Shown: positions 7,496 through 7,614 of the stretch, one piece after another
How the letters are laid out: every line of letters starts with the position of its first letter
How positions within the stretch are numbered: the stretch's first letter is position 1
Notes under the pieces: model-generated
Databases searched by the model: none
What the model was told of the DNA's origin: nothing
What the model saw: only the letters and a program-made list of their open reading frames with translations
Assembly: GCA_049451635.1 (NCBI GenBank)
Contig: JBMTVT010000083.1
Coordinates: forward strand, 1 to 7,614
Length of the DNA: 7,614 nt
DNA from: JBMTVT01 sp049451635
GTDB lineage: Bacteria > Bacteroidota > Bacteroidia > Flavobacteriales > Flavobacteriaceae
Direction: 5' to 3'
Translations under genes and position numbers: made by a program

Positions 7496-7544
7496 AATAA
7501 ACAAAACTCATACCGATAAAATATTGGTATGAGTTTTGTTTATT
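7496..7544 (+). terminator. Long hairpin terminator after sdhB, probably bidirectional
   Basis: The left arm 7496-7514 and right arm 7526-7544 are perfect reverse complements over 19 bases. Inside them, 7515-7517 can pair with 7523-7525 (one G-U and two A-U pairs), giving a 22-pair stem and a 5-base loop. The 3' arm is U-rich (TTTTGTTTATT). On the minus strand the same hairpin is followed by six U, so it could also stop transcripts from the right. It closes the sdhCAB operon. Confidence 0.85.
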
Positions 7545-7614
7545 TAGAATAATCTCTAGAAATAATTTATATTTAAAAACTTTTTGGTTTTAATCCCACT
7601 TAAATGTATAAACC

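Noticed and set aside
7590..7613. Minus-strand reading that would end a convergent gene (…VYTFKWD, stop at 7592-7590).
   Set aside because: Only seven codons are inside the window and another frame is also open for longer. It is plausible beside a bidirectional terminator, but it cannot be supported.

Overview
The window looks like chromosomal DNA from a member of the Bacteroidota, most likely a marine or soil Flavobacteriaceae. The evidence is the strongly AT-rich sequence and the A-rich gene leaders without Shine-Dalgarno sites. A Bacteroidota-type promoter (TTTG, 20-base gap, TAnnTTTG) precedes the sdh genes. One protein carries a type IX secretion (T9SS) C-terminal sorting domain, and the succinate dehydrogenase is of the class B, menaquinone type with a single membrane anchor (gene order C-A-B). 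I cannot name the genus.

Layout. Bases 1-607 (minus strand) hold the 5' part of a secreted leucine-rich-repeat (LRR) protein gene that runs off the left edge. Its only good ATG and signal peptide lie in a different frame from the LRR body, so the gene is frameshifted as it stands. Upstream on the same strand, 653-1942 encodes an intact Xaa-Pro aminopeptidase (M24B) with all metal ligands present. A 111-base divergent intergenic region follows. Then 2054-3889 (plus strand) encodes a secreted modular metalloprotease: signal peptide, uncharacterised N-terminal domain, IPT/TIG domain, matrixin-like zinc protease domain, and T9SS type A sorting tail. After a 149-base intergenic region with a recognisable promoter comes the sdhC-sdhA-sdhB operon (4039-7480). 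It ends in a long, nearly perfect hairpin terminator (7496-7544). The last 70 bases hold no gene I can support.

How the genes work together. SdhC, SdhA and SdhB form respiratory complex II: SdhA oxidises succinate at FAD, SdhB passes electrons through three Fe-S clusters, and SdhC passes them through hemes b to menaquinone. The other three genes are not obviously linked to it. The peptidase is a cytosolic housekeeping enzyme, and the LRR protein and metalloprotease are exported products.

I see no novel multi-gene system, mobile element, CRISPR array or RNA gene. The points most worth a second look are the frame break in the LRR gene, which sits on a U UUA AAA heptamer in the right phase for -1 slippage, and the Gly-to-Gln change inside the zinc motif of the metalloprotease.
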